Shown here: piece by piece, positions 7,970 through 17,309 of the stretch
How positions within the stretch are numbered: the stretch's first letter is position 1
Layout of the letters: the number at the start of each line of letters is the position of its first letter
Assembly: GCA_040880365.1 (NCBI GenBank)
Contig: JBBDIO010000109.1
Span: 1 to 36,233 of the forward strand
DNA length: 36,233 nucleotides
From: JBBDIO01 sp040880365
Lineage (GTDB): Bacteria; Chloroflexota; Anaerolineae; Caldilineales; Caldilineaceae
Reading direction: 5' to 3'
The notes under the pieces: generated by a model
The model's database searches: none
Told to the model about the DNA's origin: nothing
Seen by the model: the letters and a program-made list of their open reading frames with translations, nothing else
Position numbers and translations under genes: made by a program

Positions 7970-9742
7970 TCAATAGCTGCGCTGCATGGGGCCAACCGGC
8001 ATTTCGATGAGCGCGGGCTTGTGGGTAGCCTGGGTTTCAGCCAGAGCCTGGACCAACGCCGCTTCCAGTTCTCCCGCGTCGTGGACGCGGCGACTCCAGA
8101 CGCCATAGCTTTGGGCCAATTGCATAAAATCGGGGTTGTGCAAGCGTGTCCCAATCTCATGTCCATCGAATTCTTCCTGTTGGGCGCGCAACACATTGCC
8201 ATAGGCATGGTCATTAAACAGCACCACCACCACCGGAATCTCATATTGCACCGCGGTCGCCAGTTCCTGGGCATTGTAGAGAAAACCGCCATCACCCATC
8301 AACGCGACCACCGGACGCGGATCAACCGGCGCGCCATTGGCGGCGCGTCCTGTAGTCGCGTCCAGGCTGGCGGCTTGCTCGCCCACAGCGGCGCCCAACG
8401 CCATAGGAAAGGCTGCGCCCAGCGTCCAGAGGCGGGTACAGGTGAAATAGGATCGAGGCGCGCAAACCGCATAGAAATTGCGGCTATAGTAGCCCAGCTG
8501 AGTCATATCCGTGGCGAGGATGGCCTCATCGGGCAAGGCGCGACGGATGGCGGCCATGATCGCGGCCTGGGGCTGCAACTGTTGATCGGGCGCCACGCGT
8601 GCCCCATTGATTGCCGCGACTTCGGCCTGCTGCGCATCGACACTGCGCACAACAGAATCACCCACAGCAGAGTCGCCTACAGCAGAATCGGGCGCAAAAT
8701 CCTGTCCGGCCTCTACGGCCTGGGCCAGCAACGCGGCCAGAATCGCGCGCGCATCCCCGCGCAGCCCCAGGCGCGACGCGTCTGCATCCGACACATCTGT
8801 ATCCGGCGCACCTGCATCCGGCGCGGCCTCATGCGGACCGGCATGACGGGGGTCGATATTGATGTGGATCACCTTGCCCGGATGGCGGCTAAAATCCATA
8901 GAGGTGCCCACCGCCAGAATCACATCGCTTTCATCAAAACGCCGGCGCAAGGGTCCAAAGCGTAGTTCACCAAAGCCCAATGCCAGCGGATGACGATCCG
9001 ACAGCGCGCCTTTGCCGCTGCGTCCTGTCATCACCGGCGCGTGCCAGCGTTCGGCGACTGCCCGCAGTGGAGCATGGGCGTCGGCAGTATGGACGCCCCC
9101 ACCCGCCCAAATCAGTGGACGTTGCGCCGCGCGCATCCAGGCCACGGCCTGCGCCAGCGTTGCGCGCGCCACGGGATCCGCCGTCGGGGCTGTGGTTTGG
9201 ACACGTGGCACAGAAGGTTGGGCAGAGGCATCCAGATCCACAAACTGACGGTCGGCCAACACCTCCTGGGGGATTTCTATCGCCACCGGCCGCGGCCGCC
9301 CCTGGCGCAATTGCTGCATGGCGGTGTAGACCAGATCGGGAATCTCGGCAACGTGGCGGGCGCGGCGCGTCCATTTGGTAACCGATGCCAGCAAAGGCGC
9401 TTCCCGCAGCTCGTCCAGCCCCTCGCGCTGGTGGTCGGTGCCGGTGATCACCAGCATGGGTGTAGAAGCAGCATAGGCAGTCGCCATCCCCGCGCCCGCG
9501 TTCATCAGCCCAGGGCCGGGCACCACCAACACCGCAGCGATTTTGCCGGTGGCGCGGGCATACCCATCGGCCATATAGCTGGCGGCCTGTTCATTGCGTA
9601 CGGAAATATAGCGAATTTCTGGCGTGGAATAGAGCGCGTCGACCGCTTCGTATTGTCCCAAACCCGGGATGCCGAAAACAGTACGAATCCCAACACGATA
9701 GAGCGTCTGGATGAGGGCTTCGCCCCCGTTGAGTGTAGGCAT
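7970..9742 (-). CDS. ThDP-dependent enzyme, acetolactate-synthase-like
   Basis: 590 residues from ATG at 9742, chosen because GGAGG (9747-9751) stands just upstream and the family begins at this point. The order is an N-terminal pyrimidine-binding domain with catalytic Glu51 in SVRNEQAASYMADGYAR, a central domain, and a C-terminal PP domain with the diphosphate/Mg motif GDGGFLYNAQELATA...LFNDHAYGN. Such enzymes decarboxylate or ligate 2-keto acids. The real substrate could differ from pyruvate, and no small regulatory subunit gene is adjacent. Two Asp/Ala/Ser-rich linkers in the middle are encoded by 15-bp tandem repeats. A terminator separates it from the binding-protein gene upstream, so it may have its own promoter. 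Confidence 0.87.
   Translation of the reverse strand: MPTLNGGEALIQTLYRVGIRTVFGIPGLGQYEAVDALYSTPEIRYISVRNEQAASYMADGYARATGKIAAVLVVPGPGLMNAGAGMATAYAASTPMLVITGTDHQREGLDELREAPLLASVTKWTRRARHVAEIPDLVYTAMQQLRQGRPRPVAIEIPQEVLADRQFVDLDASAQPSVPRVQTTAPTADPVARATLAQAVAWMRAAQRPLIWAGGGVHTADAHAPLRAVAERWHAPVMTGRSGKGALSDRHPLALGFGELRFGPLRRRFDESDVILAVGTSMDFSRHPGKVIHINIDPRHAGPHEAAPDAGAPDTDVSDADASRLGLRGDARAILAALLAQAVEAGQDFAPDSAVGDSAVGDSVVRSVDAQQAEVAAINGARVAPDQQLQPQAAIMAAIRRALPDEAILATDMTQLGYYSRNFYAVCAPRSYFTCTRLWTLGAAFPMALGAAVGEQAASLDATTGRAANGAPVDPRPVVALMGDGGFLYNAQELATAVQYEIPVVVVLFNDHAYGNVLRAQQEEFDGHEIGTRLHNPDFMQLAQSYGVWSRRVHDAGELEAALVQALAETQATHKPALIEMPVGPMQRSY
8649..8693. repeat. 15-bp in-frame tandem repeat, three units
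   Basis: Three imperfect 15-base units (8649-8663, 8664-8678, 8679-8693; the second is ACAGCAGAGTCGCCT) encode DSAVG-DSAVG-DSVVR inside the ThDP enzyme. Confidence 0.8.
8781..8825. repeat. 15-bp in-frame tandem repeat, three units
   Basis: Three imperfect 15-base units (8781-8795, 8796-8810, 8811-8825; the third is CCTGCATCCGGCGCG) encode an Asp-rich pentapeptide repeat (PDAGA-PDTDV-SDADA) in the ThDP enzyme. Its sequence is unrelated to the repeat at 8649-8693. Confidence 0.8.
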
Positions 9743-9820
9743 AGAACCTCCGGGCAGTAGGCAAACAGCCGGGGAAAGATCGCGGACATATAGGCACATA
9801 TAGACAAGGCGATAAAGAAA

Positions 9821-9861
9821 GGGGTCGCACAGTGCAACCTGTGCGACCCCTGTGCGACCCC
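9821..9861 (-). terminator. Rho-independent terminator with duplicated 5' arm
   Basis: Plus-strand arms GGGGTCGCACAG (9821-9832) and CTGTGCGACCCC (9839-9850) form a perfect 12-bp stem around a six-base loop. An extra copy, TGTGCGACCCC, follows at 9851-9861. Read on minus, downstream of the binding-protein stop, this is arm, arm, loop, complementary arm, then TTTCTTT. It should terminate the transporter operon before the ThDP gene. The duplicated arm gives two mutually exclusive hairpins. Confidence 0.75.
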
Positions 9862-9883
9862 TTTTGTCTATCGATCCACCAGT

Positions 9884-11722
9884 TTAACAGGCGTCGGTGG
9901 GTTCCAGATTCAGAATCGTCAGAATGAACCCAGCCCAGACGTCATAGGGCGCGACATAGGGATCCTCGGCATTGGGCCAACCGCTCCAGCAGGTGGAGTT
10001 GTAGGTCCAGACATGCCGTTCTTCGGCAACCACAATCTCGGGCAGATCGTTCATCCAGATGTCGGCAGCTGCGCGGAAGAGCTCCACGTATTCGGCATCA
10101 TCAGCCGAAGGCGACATGGCTTCCATCTGGTCGAGCAAGGCATCATACTCGGGATTGTTGTAGCGAGTATTGGCCCAGCGGAAGCCGGTGCTTTCGCCGA
10201 TGGGCGCATAGTACTTGCTGTGGAAGTGGCTGAAGGTCGGATAGGGTTCCTGGGCTGCGCCACAGTGGGGATCCAACCAGATCAGCTGTGTACCATCACG
10301 CACGTTGTTGGTGATCTGCCCGGTGTCGTCGTGGCGGGCAATGGCATCAAAGCCGGCGACGCGCAGCTGTTCGGCCAAAGGCGGCCCCAGCGGGCGCAAA
10401 CCACCCACGCTCGAGATGGTGACCTCGAAGCGCACACCTTCGCTGTCGGTCCAGAAGCCTTCTGCATCCTTGGTAAAACCGGCGCCGGTCATCAGTTCTT
10501 CAACTTCGCCCAGATCCTGGCGGTCAATATCATAGGAGTCGACCAGGTCCTGGATTTGATCCTGATAATCGAGCACACCACCAAAGCTGGAAAGCGGCAA
10601 CACCATCGGCACGGTGCTATCTTCATAGGCCAGCGTAATCAGGCGGCTGCGATCAATCGCACGGTTGATGGCCCAACGCACTTCACGGATGTTGTAGGGG
10701 TGGGCGTCGTTGTTCATACCCAAAATGTAGGTACACGCATCGGCGGTACCCCAGACCGGGCCTTCGTTGTTCCAGGAAATCAGGTTCGGGTTGCGTTGCT
10801 GGGCAGCTTCAAAATCGCCCTTTTGCAGCGCGCCGCCAAAGTCCACTTCGTTCTGGGCAAACAGACGGGTTGCACCCGCGGCGTCACCACCCGGAATGCG
10901 GAGGATCTGCTTCACAGCCGGCAGTTCCTGGAAGCCAATTTCGGCAGCCCACCAGTCTTCGCGCAGCTCATAGGCCAGCTGCTGATCCGAGGCGCGCACC
11001 AGGCGATAGGGACCGGTGCCCAGGGGCCAGCCCTGTTCCAGGTCGAAGTTGTTGAAAGTCTCCGGGTCCTTATCTGCCCAGACATGCTCGGGCAAAATCG
11101 CCATGTTGATTTCCGAATTTTCGGCCAGATACTGGAAGACCCAGCGCGGATTCGGGCTATCCAACACGATGCGCAGGGTCAGATCGTCCACAACTTCGAC
11201 TTCGGCGACCGAGTCGTTGAGCTGGGCCGAGAAGACCATGCTGGGCGTGTTTTTCACCAGGTCGAAGGTGTATTTCACATCGTTGGCAGTGAAAGGTTCG
11301 CCATCGGCCCAGGTCACACCCTCGCGCAGATGCACAACGATCTCGTCGAACGTATCGTTGTATTCATAATCCGTCGCCATCCAGGGTATAATCTCGCCGT
11401 TGTTGTGGTTGTAGAGGAACAAGAATTCATAGATAGTCTTGTTCAACGTATCGCGCACAACACCCAGACCACCCAACCCATAGGGGTTCATCTGGTCGAA
11501 GTTGTTGATAACATTGCCGGCGCGTTGCAAAACCAACGTATCGGCACGCGTATATTCACCGCTGCTCGCGGCAGGGGCAGCCGCCGGCGCCGCGGGTTCG
11601 GCACCTTCACCGCCAGGGGCAGCCGGAGCCGGGGCCGCTCCGCCACATGCCGCCATTACCACCAGCATGACGCCGGCGGTTGCGGTGACAACTGCTCTTT
11701 TTAACCAAAATTTCGCTGACAT
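9884..11722 (-). CDS. ABC transporter solute-binding lipoprotein, family 5
   Basis: 612 residues. The lipoprotein signal has basic residues, a hydrophobic core and VMAAC with Cys26. An Ala/Pro/Gly/Glu-rich linker follows (about 27-55), then an SBP_bac_5 (OppA/DppA-type) domain with WADGEPFTANDVKYTFDLV. It would be lipid-anchored outside the membrane and hand the substrate to the permeases encoded upstream. Family 5 proteins bind peptides, opines, nickel or oligosaccharides, and the ligand cannot be told. The start ATG at 11722 has AGGAG 8 bases upstream. It is the last gene of the oppD-oppF-permease-permease-oxidoreductase-binding protein series and is closed by a strong terminator. Confidence 0.93.
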   Translation of the reverse strand: MSAKFWLKRAVVTATAGVMLVVMAACGGAAPAPAAPGGEGAEPAAPAAAPAASSGEYTRADTLVLQRAGNVINNFDQMNPYGLGGLGVVRDTLNKTIYEFLFLYNHNNGEIIPWMATDYEYNDTFDEIVVHLREGVTWADGEPFTANDVKYTFDLVKNTPSMVFSAQLNDSVAEVEVVDDLTLRIVLDSPNPRWVFQYLAENSEINMAILPEHVWADKDPETFNNFDLEQGWPLGTGPYRLVRASDQQLAYELREDWWAAEIGFQELPAVKQILRIPGGDAAGATRLFAQNEVDFGGALQKGDFEAAQQRNPNLISWNNEGPVWGTADACTYILGMNNDAHPYNIREVRWAINRAIDRSRLITLAYEDSTVPMVLPLSSFGGVLDYQDQIQDLVDSYDIDRQDLGEVEELMTGAGFTKDAEGFWTDSEGVRFEVTISSVGGLRPLGPPLAEQLRVAGFDAIARHDDTGQITNNVRDGTQLIWLDPHCGAAQEPYPTFSHFHSKYYAPIGESTGFRWANTRYNNPEYDALLDQMEAMSPSADDAEYVELFRAAADIWMNDLPEIVVAEERHVWTYNSTCWSGWPNAEDPYVAPYDVWAGFILTILNLEPTDAC

Positions 11723-11742
11723 TCCTTCTTCTCCTTTGATGG

Positions 11743-11776
11743 GTACATTGTTCTACTGGATACACTGTGCTACTGG
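11743..11776. repeat. 17-bp direct repeat, two units, in the binding-protein leader
   Basis: The plus-strand units GTACATTGTTCTACTGG (11743-11759) and ATACACTGTGCTACTGG (11760-11776) are head to tail with three or four mismatches. They lie 20-55 bases upstream of the binding-protein start, where an operator or RNA element could act. The rest of the 237-base gap (11723-11959) shows nothing I can name. Confidence 0.65.
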
Positions 11777-11959
11777 GGATATTACCTGGTACACAAACCT
11801 ACTCGCGACCTAGATCTATTTCACTGATGTTGCACCACACCGCGGCGGGATACGCGGGTGCGGGGATATTGGCGAGGAACGGGCGCAATCATGGGCCAAC
11901 CGGATAATGGATGCCTCTGATTATCGATTGCCATCGCCGGCTGTGCCACATCAAAGCAT

Positions 11960-12979
11960 CTAGCGTTTTTCAGGAGCGTTCTGAAAGTGGGGCATGACTT
12001 CTTTGGCAAAACGCTCGAGACCCGCACGCGACGGGTAATCCATAAACCAGAGCATGAAGCAATCGATGCCCAGGTCGGTATATTCTTCTAAACGGCGGAT
12101 CACGGTTGGGACATCGCCAATGATAAACTGTTCTTCCAGCGCGGGCCAATCGCTATAACGCTGGGGATTGCGCGCGCTGATCTGCGCTTTCAACTCTTCC
12201 AGATGTGCCGGCGATTCGGCTACCAGAATCTGCGTTTCCACCGATTTGCCCAGCGTGGCATAATCCCGGCCTTCTTCGGCGCAGGTTTCGGCCAGCAAAG
12301 CCAGCACCCGCGTCAGCGTGGCCGTCGTGACTGGTGTGATATTGTACCAATCGGCATGGCGAGCAATCAGGCGCATCATCTTGCGCACCAGCGAACGGGC
12401 TTCCGGGTTGGCGCCGCCGCCTGTGCCCAACCAAAGCGGCACACGCTTTTGTACCGGTTTGGGGCTGCAAATGGCATCTTCCAGGCGATAGAAACGCCCG
12501 TGGAAATTAACTTTGTCGCCTTCCCACATGCCATAAATCAGGCGAATGGTTTCTTCAAAGCGGGTCAGGGTTGTATCTTCGTCTTCGGCAGGCAAACCAT
12601 AGGCATCGGCCTCGGGGCGGTCTCCGGCATAGGGGTCGTGAAAAAACTCGAAGCGCCCGTTGGAAATGAAGTCCAGCGTCGCCACCATTTTGGCTAGAAT
12701 TGCGGGATGGCGAAACCGCTGGGCCAGATGAATGGGTCCCAGGCGAATGCGCGAGGTCATGCCCGCCAGCGTCGCCATGGTCGTCCAGCCTTCGAGGATC
12801 GCGCCCTGGTTGCCCAGGATCAGATGATCTGCCACCCACAGCGAATCGTAGCCCAACTCCTCAGCCGCCAGGACACTTGCTTTCAACTCGCCCATATCGA
12901 GTTGTTCCAGCAGCGGCGTCCGCACATGAGCATCGCCCGCGCTGGCAAATATGGGCAAACAAAAACCAAATGTGGTCAC
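11960..12979 (-). CDS. Luciferase-like (LLM) flavin-dependent oxidoreductase
   Basis: 339 residues forming one TIM-barrel LLM domain. It starts with FGFCLPIF, followed by AAEELGYDSLWVADHL, an SRIRLGP strand, and PAILAKMVATLDFISNGRFEF. The class uses FMN or coenzyme F420; sequence alone does not decide which. F420 use is plausible because F420 genes lie 10 kb away. It sits between a permease gene and the binding-protein gene on the same strand, so it probably acts on the imported compound. The start is GTG at 12979 with only a weak AGAAAG 9 bases upstream. It follows the permease by 51 bases. Confidence 0.9.
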   Translation of the reverse strand: MTTFGFCLPIFASAGDAHVRTPLLEQLDMGELKASVLAAEELGYDSLWVADHLILGNQGAILEGWTTMATLAGMTSRIRLGPIHLAQRFRHPAILAKMVATLDFISNGRFEFFHDPYAGDRPEADAYGLPAEDEDTTLTRFEETIRLIYGMWEGDKVNFHGRFYRLEDAICSPKPVQKRVPLWLGTGGGANPEARSLVRKMMRLIARHADWYNITPVTTATLTRVLALLAETCAEEGRDYATLGKSVETQILVAESPAHLEELKAQISARNPQRYSDWPALEEQFIIGDVPTVIRRLEEYTDLGIDCFMLWFMDYPSRAGLERFAKEVMPHFQNAPEKR

Positions 12980-13030
12980 AATTTCACGCTTTCTTTATCT
13001 GGTGATGGGTGCAATCTACAGTGTGGAGTC

Positions 13031-13912
13031 CTAGCCCTTTTGCAGGCGCGGGTTCGAGACATTGTCCAGCCCCGTCGCCAACAGGAAAAGCCCCACAAAG
13101 ATCAGAACCAATGTCACAATCGGCGGCACGAACCACCACCACATGCCGCGGAAGATAGCATCGTAATATTGTGCCCAGAAGATCATCATGCCCAGCGAAG
13201 GCAGATGCGACGGCCCCAGGCCCAGCACTTCGAGACCAATCGCGGCCAGAATGCCCGACGAGATGGAGAGCACCAGCGTCGCCGCCAGATAGGGAATCAG
13301 GTTGGGCATCACTTCGGTGAAGATGATTTCCATATCGCGGATGCCCGAAATGCGCGCCATCTGAATATAGCGCCGCTCGCGCAGGGTCAATACCTGGGAA
13401 CGAATCGTGCGCGTCGGCCCCATCCACGAAAGCGATGCCACAATTAGCGCCATCGCCTCGATACTCAGCACACGGATGGAAGACGCCACCACAATCAGAA
13501 TCGCCAGCGCGGGAATAGTGAGGAAGATATCCGTCACAATGCGCACCACCGTATCCTGGAAGCCGCCAAAGTAGCCGGAGATCAACCCCAGCACAATGCC
13601 GATGGTCAGCCCGACTATCCCGGCGATGAGGCCGATTTTCAGAGTCTGGGGCGTGCCCAGAATCAGCAAGGCCAGAATATCGGACCCCTGCACATCGGTG
13701 CCCAACGGATATTCGGCGCTGGGCGATTGGCTGGGCAGCACAGCACCCACGCGCGCCCGTTCCATATCATAAAGAAACGGCCCCAGCAAGCCAAAGAGAA
13801 TAATCGACCCCATGATGAAGCCGCCCGCGAGCAACATATAGTTGATGCGCCGTGGGGCACGGGTGGTGGTTGGCGGGACAACGCCCGTTTCGGTAATAGA
13901 CTGCGCGGTCAT
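13031..13912 (-). CDS. ABC transporter permease, DppC/OppC type
   Basis: 293 residues. An N-terminal helix is followed by a short periplasmic part (YPLGTDVQGSDILALL, typical of DppC) and a BPD_transp_1 domain of about five helices. The ATPase-contact loop reads ARISGIRDMEIIFTEVMPNLIPYLAA. It forms the membrane channel together with the upstream permease. Its start overlaps the stop of that gene by 4 bases (13909-13912). Confidence 0.94.
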   Translation of the reverse strand: MTAQSITETGVVPPTTTRAPRRINYMLLAGGFIMGSIILFGLLGPFLYDMERARVGAVLPSQSPSAEYPLGTDVQGSDILALLILGTPQTLKIGLIAGIVGLTIGIVLGLISGYFGGFQDTVVRIVTDIFLTIPALAILIVVASSIRVLSIEAMALIVASLSWMGPTRTIRSQVLTLRERRYIQMARISGIRDMEIIFTEVMPNLIPYLAATLVLSISSGILAAIGLEVLGLGPSHLPSLGMMIFWAQYYDAIFRGMWWWFVPPIVTLVLIFVGLFLLATGLDNVSNPRLQKG

Positions 13913-14922
13913 TTCTGTTCTCCCCCATAGCGAACACGCGGGTCAAGCAATGGATAGACAAAATCCATAATCAACATGGATGCGGCGATTGAGACAATCA
14001 GCAGCAAGAGAATACCCTGGGTGACGAAATAGTCCTGCCCGGCAATGGCCCGATAGAGCGTGTAGCCGATGCCCGGATAGCGGAAGATCACTTCCACCAG
14101 CACCGCGCCCGATACCACATGGCCCATCGCCAATGCCAGCTGCGTCGCCTGGGGCAAAAAGGCATTGCGCATCCCATAGGAAAAGAAGATGCGCGCCTTG
14201 CTCAGGCCCTTGGCTTCGGCGAGCGTCATGAAATCTTCACCCTGGATGGAAACCATCATGCCGCGCATTCCCAATCCCCAGAACGCCACACTGGCAATGA
14301 TGATGGAAAGCGCGGGCAGCGTGGCGTGATAGAGCACATCGCGGATGCTATTCCAATTCCACCCCAACTGGGTGAAGACGCCAGACCCACCGCCGCTGGG
14401 GAACCAGGGAAAGGTGAGCGAGAAGGCAAAGAGCAGAATCAGGCCCAGCAGATAATAGGGAATCGCGGAGAAGACCACAAAAAACGGGATCAAAAACCGC
14501 GTCAAGGTTTTAGGCGTGGCCGGCCAGGCCAATAGGGCCCCCACCAGCGTGCCCACCGTAAAGGCCAATAGGGTGGCGATCCCCAACATACCTACCGTCC
14601 AGGGCAGAGCCGAGCGGATCATCTGGCTGGTGCGCGCCGGATAGTGGCTAATCGAATAGCCCAGATCGCCGCGCAACAGATCGCCCCAATAGTTGATATA
14701 TTGTTCCCAAATGGGCTTGTCATAGCCAAATTTCTCTTGATACACCTCAACAAGCGCCGTAAAATCTCCCGCCACTGCCGACCCCTGCGAAGCCATGGCT
14801 TCCAGACGCTGGGTGACCGGATCACCGGGGCTGAGGCGCGGCACGATAAAATTGATGGTGACAGCAGCAACAACGACCAGGACAAACGTGCCCAGCCGCG
14901 TCAAAATATAGCCGATAGTCAT
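13909..14922 (-). CDS. ABC transporter permease, DppB/OppB type
   Basis: 337 residues with the DppB layout. The first helix is followed by FIVPRLSPGDPVTQRLEAM, a periplasmic segment (EKFGYDKPIWEQYINYWGDLLRGDLG) and a six-helix BPD_transp_1 domain. The ATPase-contact loop is AEAKGLSKARIFFSYGMRNAFLPQ. It pairs with the DppC-type permease, whose gene overlaps it by 4 bases. A 132-base gap with no visible feature separates it from the ATPase gene upstream. Confidence 0.94.
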   Translation of the reverse strand: MTIGYILTRLGTFVLVVVAAVTINFIVPRLSPGDPVTQRLEAMASQGSAVAGDFTALVEVYQEKFGYDKPIWEQYINYWGDLLRGDLGYSISHYPARTSQMIRSALPWTVGMLGIATLLAFTVGTLVGALLAWPATPKTLTRFLIPFFVVFSAIPYYLLGLILLFAFSLTFPWFPSGGGSGVFTQLGWNWNSIRDVLYHATLPALSIIIASVAFWGLGMRGMMVSIQGEDFMTLAEAKGLSKARIFFSYGMRNAFLPQATQLALAMGHVVSGAVLVEVIFRYPGIGYTLYRAIAGQDYFVTQGILLLLIVSIAASMLIMDFVYPLLDPRVRYGGEQK

Positions 14923-15054
14923 GGCAAATCCTCTCTACACGGGGGCATACTCAAATGCTGTGGGCGGGGCAGATACACGCGGAGACATGTCTGGCGGCAC
15001 CGCGCCCGATGCGCGGCAGCGGACGCTACGCGATACCACGCCGCGGGGCACAGA

Positions 15055-16110
15055 TTACTCGCCATTCTGGTTGCTCCGGTTGTGCAAAGCCACTTCCGAC
15101 ATCATGTGCGGCAGGTCTTCGGGCTTCATCGCCGGCGATTCCTGATAGAGATAGCAGGCCACGCCGCGGTGCGCATCGGTGCGATAGGTGGGCACGCGTT
15201 GTGTGCTGCAAATGGGCATGGCATGGACACAACGGCCCACAAATTTACAACCATCACTTACGATATCATTCTCGTCGTCGGTCGCCAACACATCGCCCAC
15301 CTTGCCCCACCGATGGCTCGGGTTGGCAATGGGAATGGAATCGACCAGCAAATGGGTGTAGGGATGTTTGGGGTCTTTAATCACCTTGTCCACATCGCCC
15401 AATTCGGTCACATCGCCGCGATAGAGCACAAGAATATTGTCGCCTACCTGATAGGCCGTGGTGAGATCGTGGGTAATATAGACCAGCGAAATCCCCAATT
15501 CCTTATTCAGACGCAAGAGACTTTCCAGAATCGTGGCGCGCAACGAAGCATCGACCATGGAAACGGGTTCGTCGGCGATGATGATGCGGGGCTTGAGCGC
15601 CATGGCCCGCGCCACCATAATGCGCTGGCGTTGGCCGCCGCTCAACTGGTGGGGATAGCGGCCCAGCGTATCTTCGGGATGCAAGCCTACGGCTTCCAGT
15701 GCCTCGGCAATAATCTGCCGCCGCTCGCGATCCGAACCGCCAATGCCAAAATTGCGCAAAGGCTTAATCAAGACACGATCCACTTTGTGAAAAGGGTTGT
15801 ACGCTTCGAAGGGATCCTGAAAAATGGCCTGGACTTCGCGGCGAAACACCCGATGCTCATCGGCGTTCATTTCGCTCATATCCTTGCCCCGATAGAGGAG
15901 CTGGCCCGCGGTCGGCTCAATCACCCCCAGCAGCAAATGCGCCAGGGTGGTCTTGCCGCTCCCGCTTTCCCCTGCCACCACGGTGACCGAGGGATTCTCC
16001 TCATCAATGAGCAACGACATCCGGTCTAACGCAGTATTGCTGGTTTTCTTGCCAAAAGAACCGGCCGTGTAGACCTTGCTGATATTGCGTGCCTCTAACA
16101 GTGCGGTCAT
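15055..16110 (-). CDS. ABC transporter ATP-binding protein, OppF/DppF type
   Basis: 351 residues. Walker A is GESGSGKTT, the signature is LSGGQRQRIMVARAM and Walker B is IIIADEPVSMVD. The C-terminal oligopeptide/dipeptide extension is Cys-rich (CKFVGRCVHAMPIC), as in OppD/OppF. It powers import together with the OppD-type partner, whose stop lies 22 bases upstream of this start. Paired OppD and OppF subunits are the rule in family 5 importers. Confidence 0.94.
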   Translation of the reverse strand: MTALLEARNISKVYTAGSFGKKTSNTALDRMSLLIDEENPSVTVVAGESGSGKTTLAHLLLGVIEPTAGQLLYRGKDMSEMNADEHRVFRREVQAIFQDPFEAYNPFHKVDRVLIKPLRNFGIGGSDRERRQIIAEALEAVGLHPEDTLGRYPHQLSGGQRQRIMVARAMALKPRIIIADEPVSMVDASLRATILESLLRLNKELGISLVYITHDLTTAYQVGDNILVLYRGDVTELGDVDKVIKDPKHPYTHLLVDSIPIANPSHRWGKVGDVLATDDENDIVSDGCKFVGRCVHAMPICSTQRVPTYRTDAHRGVACYLYQESPAMKPEDLPHMMSEVALHNRSNQNGE

Positions 16111-16132
16111 AAGTTTCTCATTTGTAGCTATT

Positions 16133-17149
16133 TCAGTCCGAAGTTTGCAACGCGGGGGCCGTTTGGGCCGTCAACTCATGCGCGCCATCGGCAGTGACCA
16201 GGTGGCACGCTGTCCAACGGCCCGCGACATTTTCCACCAACTCTGGTTGGTCCGTCTTGCAGTGATCCATGATATAGGGGCAGCGGGGGTGAAAGTTGCA
16301 CCCCGGTGGCAAACGCCGCAACGAGGGCGTAATGCCGGGGATGCCGTGAAACTTGCCCTTGATTTCCAACGAAGGCAGGCTGGAGATCAGCATTTGGGTA
16401 TAGGGATGTTGCGGATCGCTGAAGAGTTGTTCGACCGAACCAATTTCCACCATGCGCCCGGCATACATCACGCCGATTGTATCCACAAACTGGGCCATCA
16501 GCCCCATATCGTGCCCCACCAGAATAATGGATGCGCCCAGCATTTCCTGCACATTGGCGAGCGTTTCCATCACCTGGCGTTGGGTCACCACATCCAGCGC
16601 GCTGGTCGGCTCGTCGGCAATAATCACCTGCGGTTGCAGGGCAATCGCCATGGCAATGCAGACACGCTGTTTCATGCCGCCACTCAACTCGTGGGGATAC
16701 ATGTTGGCGACCGTGCGCCGCAGACCGACCATCTCCAGCAAATCGCCGATGCGATTGGCAATGGCCGATTTGCCCATGCTCTTGTCGTGGGTAGAAATCA
16801 CATCGCCCAATTGTCCCTTGATGCGCATGACCGGATTGAGCGAGTTCATGGCGCCCTGGGGAATCAACGAGATGCGCGAAAAACGCATCCGGTTAATATC
16901 GGCTTCGCTCAATTTGAGCAAATCGGCGTCGCCCAAATGGACTTCGCCACCGTGGATAAACGCGGGCGGTTTGGTCAGGCGCAGGATGGCAAAGGCTGCC
17001 GTCGATTTCCCGCTGCCCGATTCCCCGACCAGCCCAAAGCGCTCACCCTCTTTGACGGCAAAACTCGCACCGTCAACCGCCTTGACCGGGCCTTCCGGGG
17101 TATGATAATAGACCCGCAGGTCTTTCACACGTAAAATTTCGTCCTTCAC
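16133..17149 (-). CDS. ABC transporter ATP-binding protein, OppD/DppD type
   Basis: 338 residues. Walker A is GESGSGKST (42-50), the signature is LSGGMKQRVCIAMA and Walker B is VIIADEPTSALD. The Cys-bearing C-terminal extension reads PPGCNFHPRCPYIMDHC. It is the first gene of the six-gene importer operon. The start is GTG at 17149, with GGAGG five bases upstream. A long empty region upstream (17150-17769) should hold its promoter. Confidence 0.94.
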   Translation of the reverse strand: MKDEILRVKDLRVYYHTPEGPVKAVDGASFAVKEGERFGLVGESGSGKSTAAFAILRLTKPPAFIHGGEVHLGDADLLKLSEADINRMRFSRISLIPQGAMNSLNPVMRIKGQLGDVISTHDKSMGKSAIANRIGDLLEMVGLRRTVANMYPHELSGGMKQRVCIAMAIALQPQVIIADEPTSALDVVTQRQVMETLANVQEMLGASIILVGHDMGLMAQFVDTIGVMYAGRMVEIGSVEQLFSDPQHPYTQMLISSLPSLEIKGKFHGIPGITPSLRRLPPGCNFHPRCPYIMDHCKTDQPELVENVAGRWTACHLVTADGAHELTAQTAPALQTSD

Positions 17150-17309
17150 ACACTCCTCCGCAATGACTTCAAAGCTGGCAAGCGATCAAAATGCAGGTCC
17201 ACTCACGCAGGTCTAGTGCAGACAAACCATGCCAATCCGCCCGGCTTTTCACAAGCAAACACACCCTCGAATGGTTGCAGGGCGGCATATGACCGGCAAA
17301 TGACAGTGG

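Noticed and set aside
10013..11704. 563-aa plus-strand open frame
   Set aside because: It lies fully opposite the family 5 binding-protein gene, which has a signal peptide, a lipobox and SBP motifs. The antisense product shows no recognisable family.
14644..16029. 461-aa plus-strand open frame
   Set aside because: It covers the antisense of the OppF-type ATPase and part of a permease gene, both certain by motif.
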